Shown here: positions 37,142-46,065 of the stretch, one piece after another
Position numbering within the stretch: position 1 is the first letter of the stretch
How the letters are laid out: every line of letters begins with the position of its first letter
Source of the DNA: Microbispora hainanensis
GTDB lineage: Bacteria; Actinomycetota; Actinomycetes; Streptosporangiales; Streptosporangiaceae
NCBI RefSeq assembly: GCF_006874475.1
Contig: NZ_VIRM01000013.1
Span: 62,001 to 126,000, forward strand
Direction of reading: 5' to 3'
Length of the DNA: 64,000 nucleotides
Made by a program: the position numbers and the translations under genes
The notes under the pieces: generated by a model
Seen by the model: the letters and a program-made list of their open reading frames with translations, nothing else
Databases searched by the model: none
What the model was told of the DNA's origin: nothing

Positions 37142-38443
37142 GTGGCCGACGAGAACGAGGCGACCCGTGCGTACCGGCGCCCGGCCGGACCACCCACAGC
37201 CCAGCCACCGGCGGCCCAGCCGTCGGCGGCGCAGCCATCGCCCGGCCGGCCTCAGGCGGCCGCTCCGGCAGGCTCCGGCCGATCTCGGCCGGCCCCATCG
37301 TCGGGGTCCGGCAGGGAGGACACGGTCCCCCGGGTCCGGTCCAAGGTGTACGGCAAGCCGCGTTCCGGCAGCAGTCCGGTCCGTCCGCTCGGCGGGAGCA
37401 GGCACGAGGCGGCAGACCAGGCGGGCGCCCCGCACGGCGGTGGCGGCGGTCCGACGGGCCGTGACAGGTCCGCACACGGCGGCGGACGCGGGCCGCGCCG
37501 GACGGGCAGGATCGTCCTGCGGGTCGTCGTGGTGGTGGTCGTGCTCCTGCTCGTCGCCGCGGTCGCCGGATATTTCTGGATCGGCTCCCGGTTGAAGCCG
37601 GTCGAGTCGCTGACCGACTACGACGGACGGCCCGCCGAGACGCCGGGTCAAGACTGGCTGCTGGTCGGATCCGACAGCCGGGCGGGCCTGACGGCCGCGC
37701 AGCGCAAGAAGCTGGCCACCGGAAAGGCGGTCGGCAAGCGCACCGACACGATGATGCTGCTGCACATCCCCGAGAGCGGCCGGCCGACCCTGGTCAGCCT
37801 GCCCCGTGACTCGTACGTCCCGGTCGAGGGGCACGGCAGCACCAAGCTGAACGCGGCGTACGCCTTCGGCGGGCCGAAGCTGCTGACCAAGACGGTCGAG
37901 CGGGTGACCGGCATCCGGATCGACCACTACATGGAGATCGGCTTCGGCGGGTTCGTCGGCATCGTGGACGCGGTCGGCGGGGTCAACATCTGCGTGAAGC
38001 AGGACATCAAGGACCCCAAGGCCGGGATCGACCTGAAGAAGGGCTGCCAGGACATGGACGGCGGCACCGCGCTCGGCTACGTCCGCACCCGGGCCACCGG
38101 CCCCATCCCGGACTTCGAGCGCACCCAGCGGCAGCGTCAGTTCTTCTCTGCCGTCGTCCAGAAGGCCGCGAGCCCGGGCACGCTGATCAACCCGTTCACC
38201 TCGATCCCGCTGGCGCTGAGCGCGGCCGACTCGGTGGCCGTGGACCCCGGCACCGGCCTGTTCGACCTGCTGTCGGTCGGCCTGGCCATGCGCGAGGGGC
38301 CGGTCGCCACCGCCGTGCCGATCGGCTCGCTGCCGACGATCGGCGGGCAGGCGGTGGTCAAGTGGGACACCCAGAAGGCGCTGCGCCTGTTCGAGGCGCT
38401 CGCCGCCGACAAGCAGGTGCCCAAGGACGTCATCACCAAGTAG
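37142..38443 (+). CDS. LCP-family glycopolymer ligase (LytR-CpsA-Psr)
   Basis: A 433-residue protein starting with GTG after GGGGGTTCAC. A disordered Pro/Ala/Arg-rich cytoplasmic region (1-118) precedes one membrane helix (IVLRVVVVVVVLLLVAAVAGYFWIG) and the extracellular LCP domain (DWLLVGSDSRAGL, DTMMLLHIP, LVSLPRDSYVPV, NAAYAFGGPKLL, GIRIDHYMEIGFGGFVGIVDAVGGV, ALGYVRTRATG, DFERTQRQRQF). The Arg and Asp residues for pyrophosphate binding are kept. It should transfer teichoic-acid-like or arabinogalactan-like polymers to peptidoglycan. A hairpin terminator follows at 38447. Confidence 0.94.
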   Translation: MADENEATRAYRRPAGPPTAQPPAAQPSAAQPSPGRPQAAAPAGSGRSRPAPSSGSGREDTVPRVRSKVYGKPRSGSSPVRPLGGSRHEAADQAGAPHGGGGGPTGRDRSAHGGGRGPRRTGRIVLRVVVVVVVLLLVAAVAGYFWIGSRLKPVESLTDYDGRPAETPGQDWLLVGSDSRAGLTAAQRKKLATGKAVGKRTDTMMLLHIPESGRPTLVSLPRDSYVPVEGHGSTKLNAAYAFGGPKLLTKTVERVTGIRIDHYMEIGFGGFVGIVDAVGGVNICVKQDIKDPKAGIDLKKGCQDMDGGTALGYVRTRATGPIPDFERTQRQRQFFSAVVQKAASPGTLINPFTSIPLALSAADSVAVDPGTGLFDLLSVGLAMREGPVATAVPIGSLPTIGGQAVVKWDTQKALRLFEALAADKQVPKDVITK

Positions 38444-38446
38444 CGC

Positions 38447-38473
38447 ACCCCCGCTCGCGCCGGCGGCGGGGGT
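38447..38473. terminator. Terminator between LCP and GPP34 genes
   Basis: ACCCCCGC (38447-38454) pairs with GCGGGGGT (38466-38473) over an 11-base loop, between convergent genes. Confidence 0.65.
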
Positions 38474-38494
38474 CAGCGTCAGGAGGTCAGGGGG

Positions 38495-39148
38495 TCAGCT
38501 CCCGGAGGCGGTGGCCGCGGCCGTCGCGGCGGCCGTGGCCGCGACCACGGCGGCCTGGATCGACTTGATCGTCTTGCGGACGGCCTCGGCGGTCCACTGG
38601 CCCTCGGCGATCTCCTTGACCCGGCCCTTCGGAGCGCCGGGAAACGCCTTGCGGTCGAGCTTGGCCGCGTGCACGACCGCGATCAGGACCGCCGTCCGCT
38701 CGTCCGGCTCGGCGCCGGCCAGCACGCTCTCGACGCGTTCCCGCACGTCCCGCTCGTGGCTCGGGTCGAGCTCCGGATAGCGCGTGGTGGGGAAGATCCC
38801 CAGGAATCTGCCCGCCTGCTCGCTCAGCACGCCCCGGGCGGCCAGCCGCGTCAGCAGCCGCTTGCGCAGCCTGTCCGCGCGGAGCTTGCCCACCCACCAG
38901 TCGGCCTTGCGCGGTCGTCGCTCCTCGGCGATGCGGGTGAGCGCGGCGTCCAGTTCCTCCTCGCCCACCGGGGTGGGATCGACGGGCACGACCTTCGTGC
39001 CGTCGAGGTCCACCCGGCGGCGTACGGCCAGCTCCGCGAGCAGGGCCCCGGCCAGGGCGCAGTCGAGCTCCACCGAGCCGATGATCGGCTTCCCGGTGTC
39101 CTCCCGGTAGGCCAGCAACACCACTTCCTCGGCGATCGTCAGTGTCAC
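38495..39148 (-). CDS. GPP34 (Golgi phosphoprotein 3-like) domain protein
   Basis: A 217-residue protein matching the GPP34 family: LTIAEEVVLLAYREDTGKP at the start, the hydrophobic hairpin ALAGALLAELAVRRRVDLDG, and VLIAVVHAAKLDRKAFPG in the C-terminal half. Eukaryotic members bind PI4P; the role in actinomycetes, which have many copies, is unknown. The last 20 residues are an Ala/Thr run (AAVVAATAAATAAATA). It is divergent from tenA with 42 bases between. Confidence 0.9.
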   Translation of the reverse strand: MTLTIAEEVVLLAYREDTGKPIIGSVELDCALAGALLAELAVRRRVDLDGTKVVPVDPTPVGEEELDAALTRIAEERRPRKADWWVGKLRADRLRKRLLTRLAARGVLSEQAGRFLGIFPTTRYPELDPSHERDVRERVESVLAGAEPDERTAVLIAVVHAAKLDRKAFPGAPKGRVKEIAEGQWTAEAVRKTIKSIQAAVVAATAAATAAATASGS

Positions 39149-39190
39149 GAGGTCGAGCCTAGCTCCGGACTAAGGTCACAATGAGCCCTT

Positions 39191-39796
39191 ATGGGAATCT
39201 CTGCCGACCTGCACGCCATCGGGCGGCCGATGCTGGACGCCCAGCTCGCGCACCCGACCGTACGCGGCATCGCGGCGGGCGACCTGCCCGAGGCGGTCTT
39301 CCGGTCCTGGCTGGAGCAGGACTACCTGTTCCTGCTCGACTACGTCCGGGTGTTCTCGCGGCTGGCCTGGCAGGCTCCGGACGCCCACCTCGGCGACCTG
39401 GTCGACCTGGCGTACGCGACCTGGCACGACGAGCTCGACCTGCACCGGTCGCTGGCGGGCGGGTTCGGCGCCGACCTCGACGGGGCGGTGAAGGGGCCGG
39501 CCTGCGCGGCGTACACCTCGTTCCTGCTGGAGTCGGCGGCGAACTACGGCGAGGGGCTGGCGGCGCTCTATCCCTGCATGTGGGGCTACTCGACGCTCGG
39601 CGGGATCCTGGCCGCCGACCCGCCGGCCGAGCCGCGCTACCGCGCCTGGGTGGACACCTACGCCGATCCCGGATTCGCCGCCCTCGCCGCGCGCATCGGG
39701 ACCATGATCGACGAGGCGGCGCCGGACCCGGCGCGCGCCCGGGAGCTGTTCGTCCGCGGGATGGAGCACGAGCTCGCGTTCTGGGACGTGCCCTGA
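39191..39796 (+). CDS. tenA: TenA-family thiaminase/aminopyrimidine aminohydrolase
   Basis: A 201-residue all-helical TenA protein. The catalytic Cys129 (ALYPCMWGYSTLG), the Asp of EQDYLFLLDY and the C-terminal Glu (GMEHELAFWD) are all present, as in TenA_C enzymes that hydrolyse aminopyrimidines from degraded thiamine to hydroxymethylpyrimidine. The riboswitch-controlled transporter at 41302 probably imports related pyrimidines, so the two may form a salvage route. No thiamine riboswitch precedes tenA itself. Confidence 0.93.
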   Translation: MGISADLHAIGRPMLDAQLAHPTVRGIAAGDLPEAVFRSWLEQDYLFLLDYVRVFSRLAWQAPDAHLGDLVDLAYATWHDELDLHRSLAGGFGADLDGAVKGPACAAYTSFLLESAANYGEGLAALYPCMWGYSTLGGILAADPPAEPRYRAWVDTYADPGFAALAARIGTMIDEAAPDPARARELFVRGMEHELAFWDVP

Positions 39797-39818
39797 CCGT
39801 CGGGGTTAGTGTGAGGGC

Positions 39819-40697
39819 ATGCCGGAGCTGCCCGAGGTCGAGGCGCTCGCCGAGTTCCTCCGCGAGCACGCCGTCGGCCGTGCCGTCATCGGGGTCGACG
39901 TGACCGCCTTCCAGGCGCTAAAGACCGTCGACCCGCCCGTCACCGCGCTCGCCGGGCTGCTCGTCACCGGCGTGGCGCGGCACGGCAAGTTCCTCGACGT
40001 CGACTGCGACGGCCTGCACTTCGTCACCCATCTCGCCCGCGGCGGCTGGCTGCGCTGGCGTGACGACCTCACCGGCGCCAAACCGGTGCGGCCGGGCAAG
40101 GGCCCGCTCGCGGTCCGCGTGCGGCTGTCGCCGGGCGAGGACGGCCGCGCCCCCGGGTTCGAGCTGACCGAGGCGGGCACGCAGAAGCGTCTGGCCGTCT
40201 ATGTCGTGCGCGATCCCCAGGACGTTCCCGGCATCGCCGGCCTCGGGCCCGACCCGCTGTCGGAGGACTTCACGCCCGACCTGCTCAAGACGATCGTGGG
40301 CGGGAGCCGCACGCAGATCAAGGGCCTGCTGCGCGACCAGAAGGTGATCGCGGGCATCGGCAACGCCTACTCCGACGAGGTGCTGCACGTCGCGAAGATG
40401 TCGCCCTTCAAGATCGCCGGAACGCTGACGGACGGCCAGATCGCCGACCTGCACGACGCGATCGTGAGCACGTTGCGGGACGCCGTCGGGCGGGCCAGGG
40501 GGCTGGCGGCCAAGGACCTCAAGTCGGAGAAGAAGTCGGGCCTGCGTGTGCACGGCCGTACGGGCGAGGCGTGCGAGGTGTGCGGCGACACGATCAGGGA
40601 GGTGTCGTTCGCCGACTCGTCGCTGCAGTATTGCCCGACCTGCCAGACCGGTGGCAAGCCGCTGGCCGACCGCCGGCTGTCGCGCCTGCTCAAGTAG
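39819..40697 (+). CDS. Fpg/Nei-family DNA glycosylase
   Basis: A 292-residue base-excision repair enzyme. The N terminus PELPEVEALAEFL carries the catalytic Pro2 and Glu3, RHGKFLDVD the phosphate-contacting Lys, and the helix-two-turn-helix is in KGLLRDQKVIAGIGNAYSDEVLH. The C-terminal zinc finger is CEVCGDTIREVSFADSSLQYCPTCQTGG. It removes oxidised bases and nicks at abasic sites. TAGTGT lies 6 bases before the ATG, so the mRNA is probably leaderless. It is one of the actinobacterial Fpg-like paralogues rather than certainly MutM. Confidence 0.94.
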   Translation: MPELPEVEALAEFLREHAVGRAVIGVDVTAFQALKTVDPPVTALAGLLVTGVARHGKFLDVDCDGLHFVTHLARGGWLRWRDDLTGAKPVRPGKGPLAVRVRLSPGEDGRAPGFELTEAGTQKRLAVYVVRDPQDVPGIAGLGPDPLSEDFTPDLLKTIVGGSRTQIKGLLRDQKVIAGIGNAYSDEVLHVAKMSPFKIAGTLTDGQIADLHDAIVSTLRDAVGRARGLAAKDLKSEKKSGLRVHGRTGEACEVCGDTIREVSFADSSLQYCPTCQTGGKPLADRRLSRLLK

Positions 40698-40771
40698 CGC
40701 CCGCGGATCACCGTGGGTCACAGCTCGCGACACGGGCCCGGGCATCGGTGGTGTGCCGTCAGAATGGGCGC

Positions 40772-41095
40772 ATGACTTTGCCGGAAATCGCCCCCGAGGC
40801 ACTGCCCGAGGACGCGTACCTGCTGGACGTCCGCGAAAAAGACGAGTGGGTGGCGGGCCACGCGCCCGGCGCCGTCCACATCCCGCTCGGCGAGCTGCAG
40901 GCGCGGGTGGAGGAGGTGCCGCACGACCGGCCGGTGTACGTGCTCTGCCGGGTCGGCGGCCGGTCGGCGCACGCCGCGATGTGGCTCAACCACATCGGCC
41001 GCGACGCCGTGAACGTGGACGGCGGCATGCGGTCCTGGGCCGCGGTCGGCCGTCCGATGGTGAGCGAGACCGGCGACACGCCCTACGTCGCGTAG
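40772..41095 (+). CDS. Single-domain rhodanese-like protein
   Basis: A 107-residue rhodanese. The core is LLDVREKDEWVAGHAPGAVHIPL, and the active-site loop is VYVLCRVGGRSAHAA with the catalytic Cys as the persulfide carrier. Single-domain rhodaneses move sulfane sulfur for cyanide detoxification or sulfur-carrier pathways. It is 75 bases after fpg and upstream of the thiamine riboswitch, so a link to thiazole sulfur supply is conceivable but not shown. Confidence 0.92.
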   Translation: MTLPEIAPEALPEDAYLLDVREKDEWVAGHAPGAVHIPLGELQARVEEVPHDRPVYVLCRVGGRSAHAAMWLNHIGRDAVNVDGGMRSWAAVGRPMVSETGDTPYVA

Positions 41096-41200
41096 GGACG
41101 GCGGCGGTCGCCTACGGCAGGCGGCGGCGGTCGCGTACGGGCGGGGGCGGCGTAGGAAAACGGTCAAAGAAGTGTCATAATCCCCAAGACATCATCAATA

Positions 41201-41300
41201 ACTCGCGGGAGCTCGGGCGTGACCGGGCTGAGAGGGCGGATCGAACTCGTGCCGCCGACCGCATGAACCTGTCCGGATAATGCCGGCGTAGGGAGCGTGT
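41201..41300 (+). promoter_or_regulatory. TPP riboswitch (THI box)
   Basis: All conserved blocks are present: GCGGGAGCTCGG at the 5' side, CTGAGA (41228-41233), ACCTG (41267-41271), CCGGATAATGCCGG (41273-41286) and CGTAGGGA (41287-41294). ACTCGC (41201-41206) can pair with GCGTGT (41295-41300) as P1. The GGGAG ribosome-binding site of the next gene (41291-41295) is the 3' end of the element, and the ATG is at 41302. Binding of thiamine pyrophosphate should therefore hide the ribosome-binding site. Confidence 0.96.
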
Positions 41301-41301
41301 G

Positions 41302-42642
41302 ATGACTTCTGCCGTCGTCGACGACGCGCACGCGGAGGTTCCCCTCACTCTGGACGAGGAGGCTCCGAGGACCCTGGGGCTGCTCGACCAGGGCGCGTTC
41401 TGGGCGAATCTCGGGGTCAGCCTTCTGGGCTTCTCGGGGGCGCTGTTCCTGCTCGACCCGCTGGGCGGCAAGCCGCTGACGTTCACCGCGGCGGTGCTCG
41501 CCGCCGTCGTCGGCAGCCTGCTCGGGACGGCGATGGTCGGCCTGGCCGCGATTCCCGGCGTGCACACCGGGCGGCCCGCCATGGTGCTGCTGCGGGGCCT
41601 GTTCGGGGCCCGGCTGTCGTACATCCCGACCGTGCTGAACATCGTTCAGATGCTCGGCTGGGGCGCCTTCGAGCTGTGGGTCATCGCCAACGGCGCGCAG
41701 GCGCTGTTCGGCACGGCGGTGCCGTACGCGGTGTGGGCGGTGGCGGCGGGGGTGCTGACGATCGCGCTGACGATCCGGCCGCTCGGCGCGCTGCGGCTGC
41801 TGCGGCGCTACGTCACCGCCGGCGTGGTGATCGCGATGATCTGGCTGTCGATCGCCCTGTTCCGGCAGGGGCCGTCCGTGGGGGGCGGCTCCTGGGACGC
41901 CTTCGCCCCCGCCGTCGACTACGTCATCGCGCTGTCGGTGTCGTGGGTGCCGATGGCCGCCGACTACGCCAGGCACTCGCGGTCGAGCGGCGCGGCGTTC
42001 ACCGGCGTGGTCGCCGGATACACGATCGCCCAGGTGGCCTGCCTGGCCCTCGGCATCGCCGCGCTCGCCCTGGTCGGCAACGACGGCGACAAGGTGTGGG
42101 ACCCGTTCGTGGCCGCTCCTCTGGGGGTCGTGTTCTTCGGCATCCTGGTGCTGCGCGAGGCCGACCAGTCGTTCGCGAACGTCTACTCGACGACCGTGTC
42201 GATCCAGAACCTCGCGCCGCGCTGGGACCGCCGGGTGATCTCGGTCGTGATCGGCGTGCTCACCACGTTGATCGCGCTGTTCGCCGACGTGAACTCCTAC
42301 GGCGCGTTCCTGAGCGTGATCGGCGCGGTGTTCGTGCCGATGTTCTCCGTGCTCGTGGTGGACTACTTCCTGCTCGGCGGGAGGGCCCGGTGGAACACGG
42401 CCGAGGACGCCCCCTCGCGCTGGCTCATGGTCGTGCCGTGGATCCTCGGGTTCGCGGCGTACTGGATCGTGACCTCCACCCCTACGGTCGCCTGGTGGGA
42501 CGGGATCTGGAGCGGGGTCCGCGACACCCTCGGGTTCGTCCACCAGCCCTGGATGAACGCCGCGCTCGCCGCGTTCCTCGTCGCCGGGCTGGCGACCGTC
42601 GCGCTGTCTCTCCTGGGCCGCCGCCTGCCGTCGCGCGGTTAG
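41302..42642 (+). CDS. cytX: NCS1-family permease, probable hydroxymethylpyrimidine transporter CytX
   Basis: A 446-residue transporter with about 12 membrane segments in the NCS1 (nucleobase:cation symporter) family (LGLLDQGAFWANLGVSLLGFSGALFLL, LSVSWVPMAADYARHSRSSGAAFTG, NVYSTTVSIQNL). The direct TPP riboswitch makes it a thiamine-precursor importer; CytX is the NCS1 branch known for this. The ATG at 41302 is preferred over the adjacent GTG at 41299 because of spacing from GGGAG. Substrate is most likely hydroxymethylpyrimidine, by context. Confidence 0.92.
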   Translation: MTSAVVDDAHAEVPLTLDEEAPRTLGLLDQGAFWANLGVSLLGFSGALFLLDPLGGKPLTFTAAVLAAVVGSLLGTAMVGLAAIPGVHTGRPAMVLLRGLFGARLSYIPTVLNIVQMLGWGAFELWVIANGAQALFGTAVPYAVWAVAAGVLTIALTIRPLGALRLLRRYVTAGVVIAMIWLSIALFRQGPSVGGGSWDAFAPAVDYVIALSVSWVPMAADYARHSRSSGAAFTGVVAGYTIAQVACLALGIAALALVGNDGDKVWDPFVAAPLGVVFFGILVLREADQSFANVYSTTVSIQNLAPRWDRRVISVVIGVLTTLIALFADVNSYGAFLSVIGAVFVPMFSVLVVDYFLLGGRARWNTAEDAPSRWLMVVPWILGFAAYWIVTSTPTVAWWDGIWSGVRDTLGFVHQPWMNAALAAFLVAGLATVALSLLGRRLPSRG

Positions 42643-42710
42643 AGGCGCGCCCCCTCCCACCCCCGGCCCTCGCGCACGGCAGCGCCGGGGCCGCCGGGCG
42701 CCGGCGATCC

Positions 42711-42755
42711 AGTGGTCTCCCGGGCAGTGGTCTCCCGGGCAGTGGTCTCCCGGGC
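42711..42755. repeat. Three 15-bp tandem repeats beyond the methyltransferase stop
   Basis: The unit agtggtctcccgggc is repeated three times without change (42711-42755), ending two bases before the stop codon of the minus-strand methyltransferase gene. Confidence 0.95.
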
Positions 42756-42757
42756 GG

Positions 42758-43318
42758 TCAGAGGGCGCCTTCCAGGCGGAGCAGGTGCTCCTTGGCCGCC
42801 GGGCCGCCGGCGTACCCGCCGAGCGAGCCGGGGCCATCCACCGCCCGGTGGCACGGCAGGAGCACGCAGACGGGGTTGCCGGCCAGGGCGTTGGCCACCG
42901 CGCGGGGCGCCTGCGGCCGCCCGATCCGCTCGGCGATCTCCTGGTAGGTCGTGACGCTGCCGTACGGCACGGCCGGCATGAGCTGGATCACCGTACGGCT
43001 GAAGCCGGTGACCAGGCGCAGGTCCACCGAAAGGGAGAAGGTGCGCAGCCTGCCCGTGAAGTACGCGTCCAGTTCCCGGCGCAGGGGATCTATGCGGCGC
43101 GGATCGGGCCCGATGAACGAGCCGACGGCGCGGGAGACCCGGGCGAAGACCTGGTGCTCGTCCTCATAGGTGCAGGCCAGCACGCCACGGGCGGTCACCG
43201 CGAGGACCAGGCGGCCCACCGGCGCGTCCATGGTGCCGAAGGCGACCTCGGGCGGGGCCACGCCGACGTACCCCGGCGAGGTCACGCGGAGCAGGGCCTC
43301 GAGGTCCTCGGTGGACAT
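42758..43318 (-). CDS. ogt: Methylated-DNA-protein cysteine S-methyltransferase
   Basis: A 186-residue alkyltransferase. The ATG at 43318 is chosen because STEDLEALLRVTSP starts the Ogt-like fold; the frame is open to 43396. The acceptor is Cys156 in LLPCHRAVDGPGSLGGYAGG, with the upstream Asn hinge in ANALAGNP and the DNA-binding helix in VPYGSVTTYQEIAERIG. It removes O6-alkyl groups from guanine by suicide transfer. Divergent from the sensor kinase with about 100 bases between. Confidence 0.94.
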   Translation of the reverse strand: MSTEDLEALLRVTSPGYVGVAPPEVAFGTMDAPVGRLVLAVTARGVLACTYEDEHQVFARVSRAVGSFIGPDPRRIDPLRRELDAYFTGRLRTFSLSVDLRLVTGFSRTVIQLMPAVPYGSVTTYQEIAERIGRPQAPRAVANALAGNPVCVLLPCHRAVDGPGSLGGYAGGPAAKEHLLRLEGAL

Positions 43319-43422
43319 GGGCGCCCCACTTTCTCTTCTCTGCGTGCTGGCAGCGTATCGGAGCGGTCGCGAGGTGACGGAAAAGCCCAAGATCAAAAGG
43401 TGAAAGAAGGCACGATGGGGAC

Positions 43423-45366
43423 GTGGGTGACAGCAGCGTGGACGGCCGGACGGCGGACCTCGCCCCCGCGGTCCCGGACGCCGCGATCCTGGGCGACGCG
43501 GTCCTCGGCGGCGCGATCCTGGGCGACGCCGAGGAGGGCCTCGCGCGTGCGGTCCTGGCCGGCTCCCCCGACGCGATCGTCGCGCTGGACCGTGACCTGG
43601 CCGTGCTGAGCTGGAACGCGGCGGCCGAGCGGCTGTTCGGCTGGCCCGCGTCCGATCTGCTGGGCAGGCGGGCCCCGATCGTGCCCGACGAGCTGATGGC
43701 CGAGCACAACGCCGTGCTCGAACGCGTACGCGCGGGCGGCCGGGTGTCGCTGACCACCAAGCGCCTCCACCGTGACGGACGGCTGCTCGATCTGCGGGTG
43801 GACACGAGCGCGTTGAGCTCGCCGGCCGGTGCCCTGCTCGGCTACGTGAGCGTCTACCACGCCGCCGAGGACGACGACGCCGCGCACGGCAGGATGGTGC
43901 GCCGCGCCCGCCTGGTGCGCCGGCTGACCGACGTGGTCGGCGACATCAACGCCGAGCTCGACCTGCCCGTCGTGCTCGACCGCATCGCCGCGAGCCTGAC
44001 CGAGCTGACCGGCGCCGACGCCGGCGGCTTCGTGTCCATCGAAGGGGAGCGGCTGCGCCTGGTCGGCGTCCACCAGTTGCCGGAGACGCTGCGCGGGGCC
44101 ACCGCGGGGCTGCACACCAGCCTGGTCGCCAAGCTGCTGCGCACCGGCAAGACCGTGCTGCTGGAGACCGGCCCCGAGGGCTTCCAGGACCTGATCTGGG
44201 CGCGGCTGCCCGGCCTGCACACGATCGCCGTCGGCATCGCCGCCGTGGGCGGGCGTCCTTATGGAGCGCTCTACGCGTTGTTCGCCCGGCGCAAGGCGAG
44301 CCATCTGGAGCTCGAACTGCTCGAACTCCTCGCCGGGCACGCCGGCATCGCGGTCGCCAACGCCATGGCGTACCAGGAGGCGGTGCGGCAGCGCGCCCAC
44401 GAGCGGGCCGTCTTCGACGCCAGCGCCGACGGCATCGCGGTGCTGGACGGCGCGGGCGCGGTCGTTCGGTGGAACCCCGCGGCGGCCGAGCTGACCGGCC
44501 ACCCGGCGGACCGGGTCATCGGAGGGCCGCCGCCCTTCCCGCTGCCGGCGCCGGGGGAGAAGCTCACCTTTCAGCTCCCGTCCGGCCGCTGGCTCGACGT
44601 GCTGTGCGCGGAGATCCGGGAGACGGGGGAGACCGTCGTCGACTTCCGCGACGTGACCCGGGCCAAGGAACTGGAGGAGGCCAAGGACCTTTTCCTCGCC
44701 ACCACCAGCCACGAGCTGCGTACGCCGATCACGATCGTCCACGGCTTCGCCAGCACGCTCGACTCACGGTGGGATCACCTGTCCGACGAGGAGCGGCGGT
44801 CGGCGGTCCACACGATCGCCGAGCGCGCCCGCTCGCTCGGGCAGCTCATGGACCACCTGCTGCTCGGCGCCCGGGCCGGCGCGGAGGAGCTGAAGGTCAG
44901 GGTCGAGCCCTTCGACCTGGCCGCCCGGGTGCACGCGGCGACGCTCGGACTGCCGGTCCTGTCCGACCGCCACCGGCTGGAGGTGGACATCCCGCCCGAT
45001 CTCCCCCTGGTGTACGGGGACGCGCTGGCGACCGACATCCTCCTCGCCCAGTTGCTGGAGAACGCGTTCAAATACTCCCCAGACGGCGGCCTGATCCGGG
45101 TCGAGGCGTGGCCGGAGAACGACCGGGTCGTGCTGGTGGTGGACGACGAGGGAGTGGGCATCGCGGCGGGCGACCGGGAGCGGATCTTCGAGCGGTTCGT
45201 CCAGGCCGACAGCGGCAACCGGCGCAGGTTCGGCGGGGTCGGGCTCGGGCTCTACATCGTGCGCAACCTCGCCCGCGCCCAGGGCGGAGACGTCGCCGCG
45301 CTGCCCCGATCGGGTGGTGGAACCCGCATGCGCCTGGTGTTGAACTCGGCAGGATCTTCATCCTGA
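43423..45366 (+). CDS. PAS-GAF-PAS sensor histidine kinase
   Basis: A 647-residue soluble kinase without membrane segments. Order: PAS (about 45-140, SPDAIVALDRDLAVLSWNAAAERLFGW), GAF (about 170-315), a second short PAS (about 325-410), HisKA with His430 in TTSHELRTPI, and HATPase (about 520-645; LLENAFKYSPDG, DDEGVGI, GGVGLGLYIVRNLA). The N terminus contains a duplicated ILGDA/VLGGA stretch. No response regulator is adjacent, so it is an orphan kinase; it may signal through the downstream RsbW-like protein's pathway. Start GTG at 43423. Confidence 0.93.
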   Translation: MGDSSVDGRTADLAPAVPDAAILGDAVLGGAILGDAEEGLARAVLAGSPDAIVALDRDLAVLSWNAAAERLFGWPASDLLGRRAPIVPDELMAEHNAVLERVRAGGRVSLTTKRLHRDGRLLDLRVDTSALSSPAGALLGYVSVYHAAEDDDAAHGRMVRRARLVRRLTDVVGDINAELDLPVVLDRIAASLTELTGADAGGFVSIEGERLRLVGVHQLPETLRGATAGLHTSLVAKLLRTGKTVLLETGPEGFQDLIWARLPGLHTIAVGIAAVGGRPYGALYALFARRKASHLELELLELLAGHAGIAVANAMAYQEAVRQRAHERAVFDASADGIAVLDGAGAVVRWNPAAAELTGHPADRVIGGPPPFPLPAPGEKLTFQLPSGRWLDVLCAEIRETGETVVDFRDVTRAKELEEAKDLFLATTSHELRTPITIVHGFASTLDSRWDHLSDEERRSAVHTIAERARSLGQLMDHLLLGARAGAEELKVRVEPFDLAARVHAATLGLPVLSDRHRLEVDIPPDLPLVYGDALATDILLAQLLENAFKYSPDGGLIRVEAWPENDRVVLVVDDEGVGIAAGDRERIFERFVQADSGNRRRFGGVGLGLYIVRNLARAQGGDVAALPRSGGGTRMRLVLNSAGSSS

Positions 45367-45516
45367 TAAGACAGATCGGAGCGTGGCGTCACCACTTAAG
45401 GACTGAACTATTGTCCAATGTGCACAAGCTGTGATCCGGGGCACGGTTTCCCGGCCGAGTAAGCGGGGCATTTCGGTCGTACTGGCTTGTGCAGCAGGAA
45501 CGGGGGGAACGGGGAG

Positions 45517-45969
45517 GTGAGTGCGTCGAGCGTTGTGATGCTGCCGTACGCACCGTCGAGCGTCGCCGTCGCACGTCAGCGCCTCAGCGCCGATCTTTCG
45601 AACGCGGGGTTGCTCGCCTCGGCCGTCGACGACGTCGTTCTGATCATGAGCGAACTGCTGAGCAACGCGCTGCGCCACGCCCACCCACTCCCATCCGGGC
45701 AGCTCAAGGTGGCGTGGCTCTGCTCGGACACCCAGGTCGAGGTGGCCGTGAGCGACGGAGGCGCGTGTACGGAACCCCGTGCGGGCCGCCCGACTCTGTC
45801 GTCCCTCGGCGGCCGTGGGCTCGGCATCGTGGAATACCTGGCCGAGCGCTGGGGGGTCAGGCACGATGAGGAGGCGACCACCGTCTGGGCCGTCGTCCCC
45901 GCCTCATGGCCCGCCCGAAACGGGCATCACGAGATATCCGAAACCCCGGTCCTGCGCGAAGTCGGCTGA
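45517..45969 (+). CDS. RsbW-like ATP-binding protein (anti-sigma-factor kinase family)
   Basis: A 150-residue HATPase_c_2 protein. The GTG at 45517 follows a GGGGGG stretch; other starts (TTG 45487, ATG 45538) are possible. Conserved parts are LSADLSNAGLL, DVVLIMSELLSNALRHAHP (N box), VAVSDGGACTEPR (G1) and GGRGLGIVEYLAERWGV (G2). Streptomycete-type actinomycetes encode dozens of such kinases that phosphorylate STAS antagonists and sequester sigma factors. No STAS gene is adjacent; the STAS genes at 14857 and 50582 are candidates. The upstream gap contains a weak sigma-B-like sequence. Confidence 0.88.
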   Translation: MSASSVVMLPYAPSSVAVARQRLSADLSNAGLLASAVDDVVLIMSELLSNALRHAHPLPSGQLKVAWLCSDTQVEVAVSDGGACTEPRAGRPTLSSLGGRGLGIVEYLAERWGVRHDEEATTVWAVVPASWPARNGHHEISETPVLREVG

Positions 45970-46065
45970 ACGCCCCCGCCGATACCACCCCCGCTGCCAC
46001 AACACCCTCCACAGCAGGACCCCCCACTTACGACGCACCCCCACCACTGCGGCCTGTCCCTGCCG

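Noticed and set aside
45441-45485. Sigma-B-type promoter (GTTT, GGGCAT) before the RsbW-like gene
   Set aside because: The match has a mismatch in the -10 part and only loosely fits spacing, so it is not listed as a feature.
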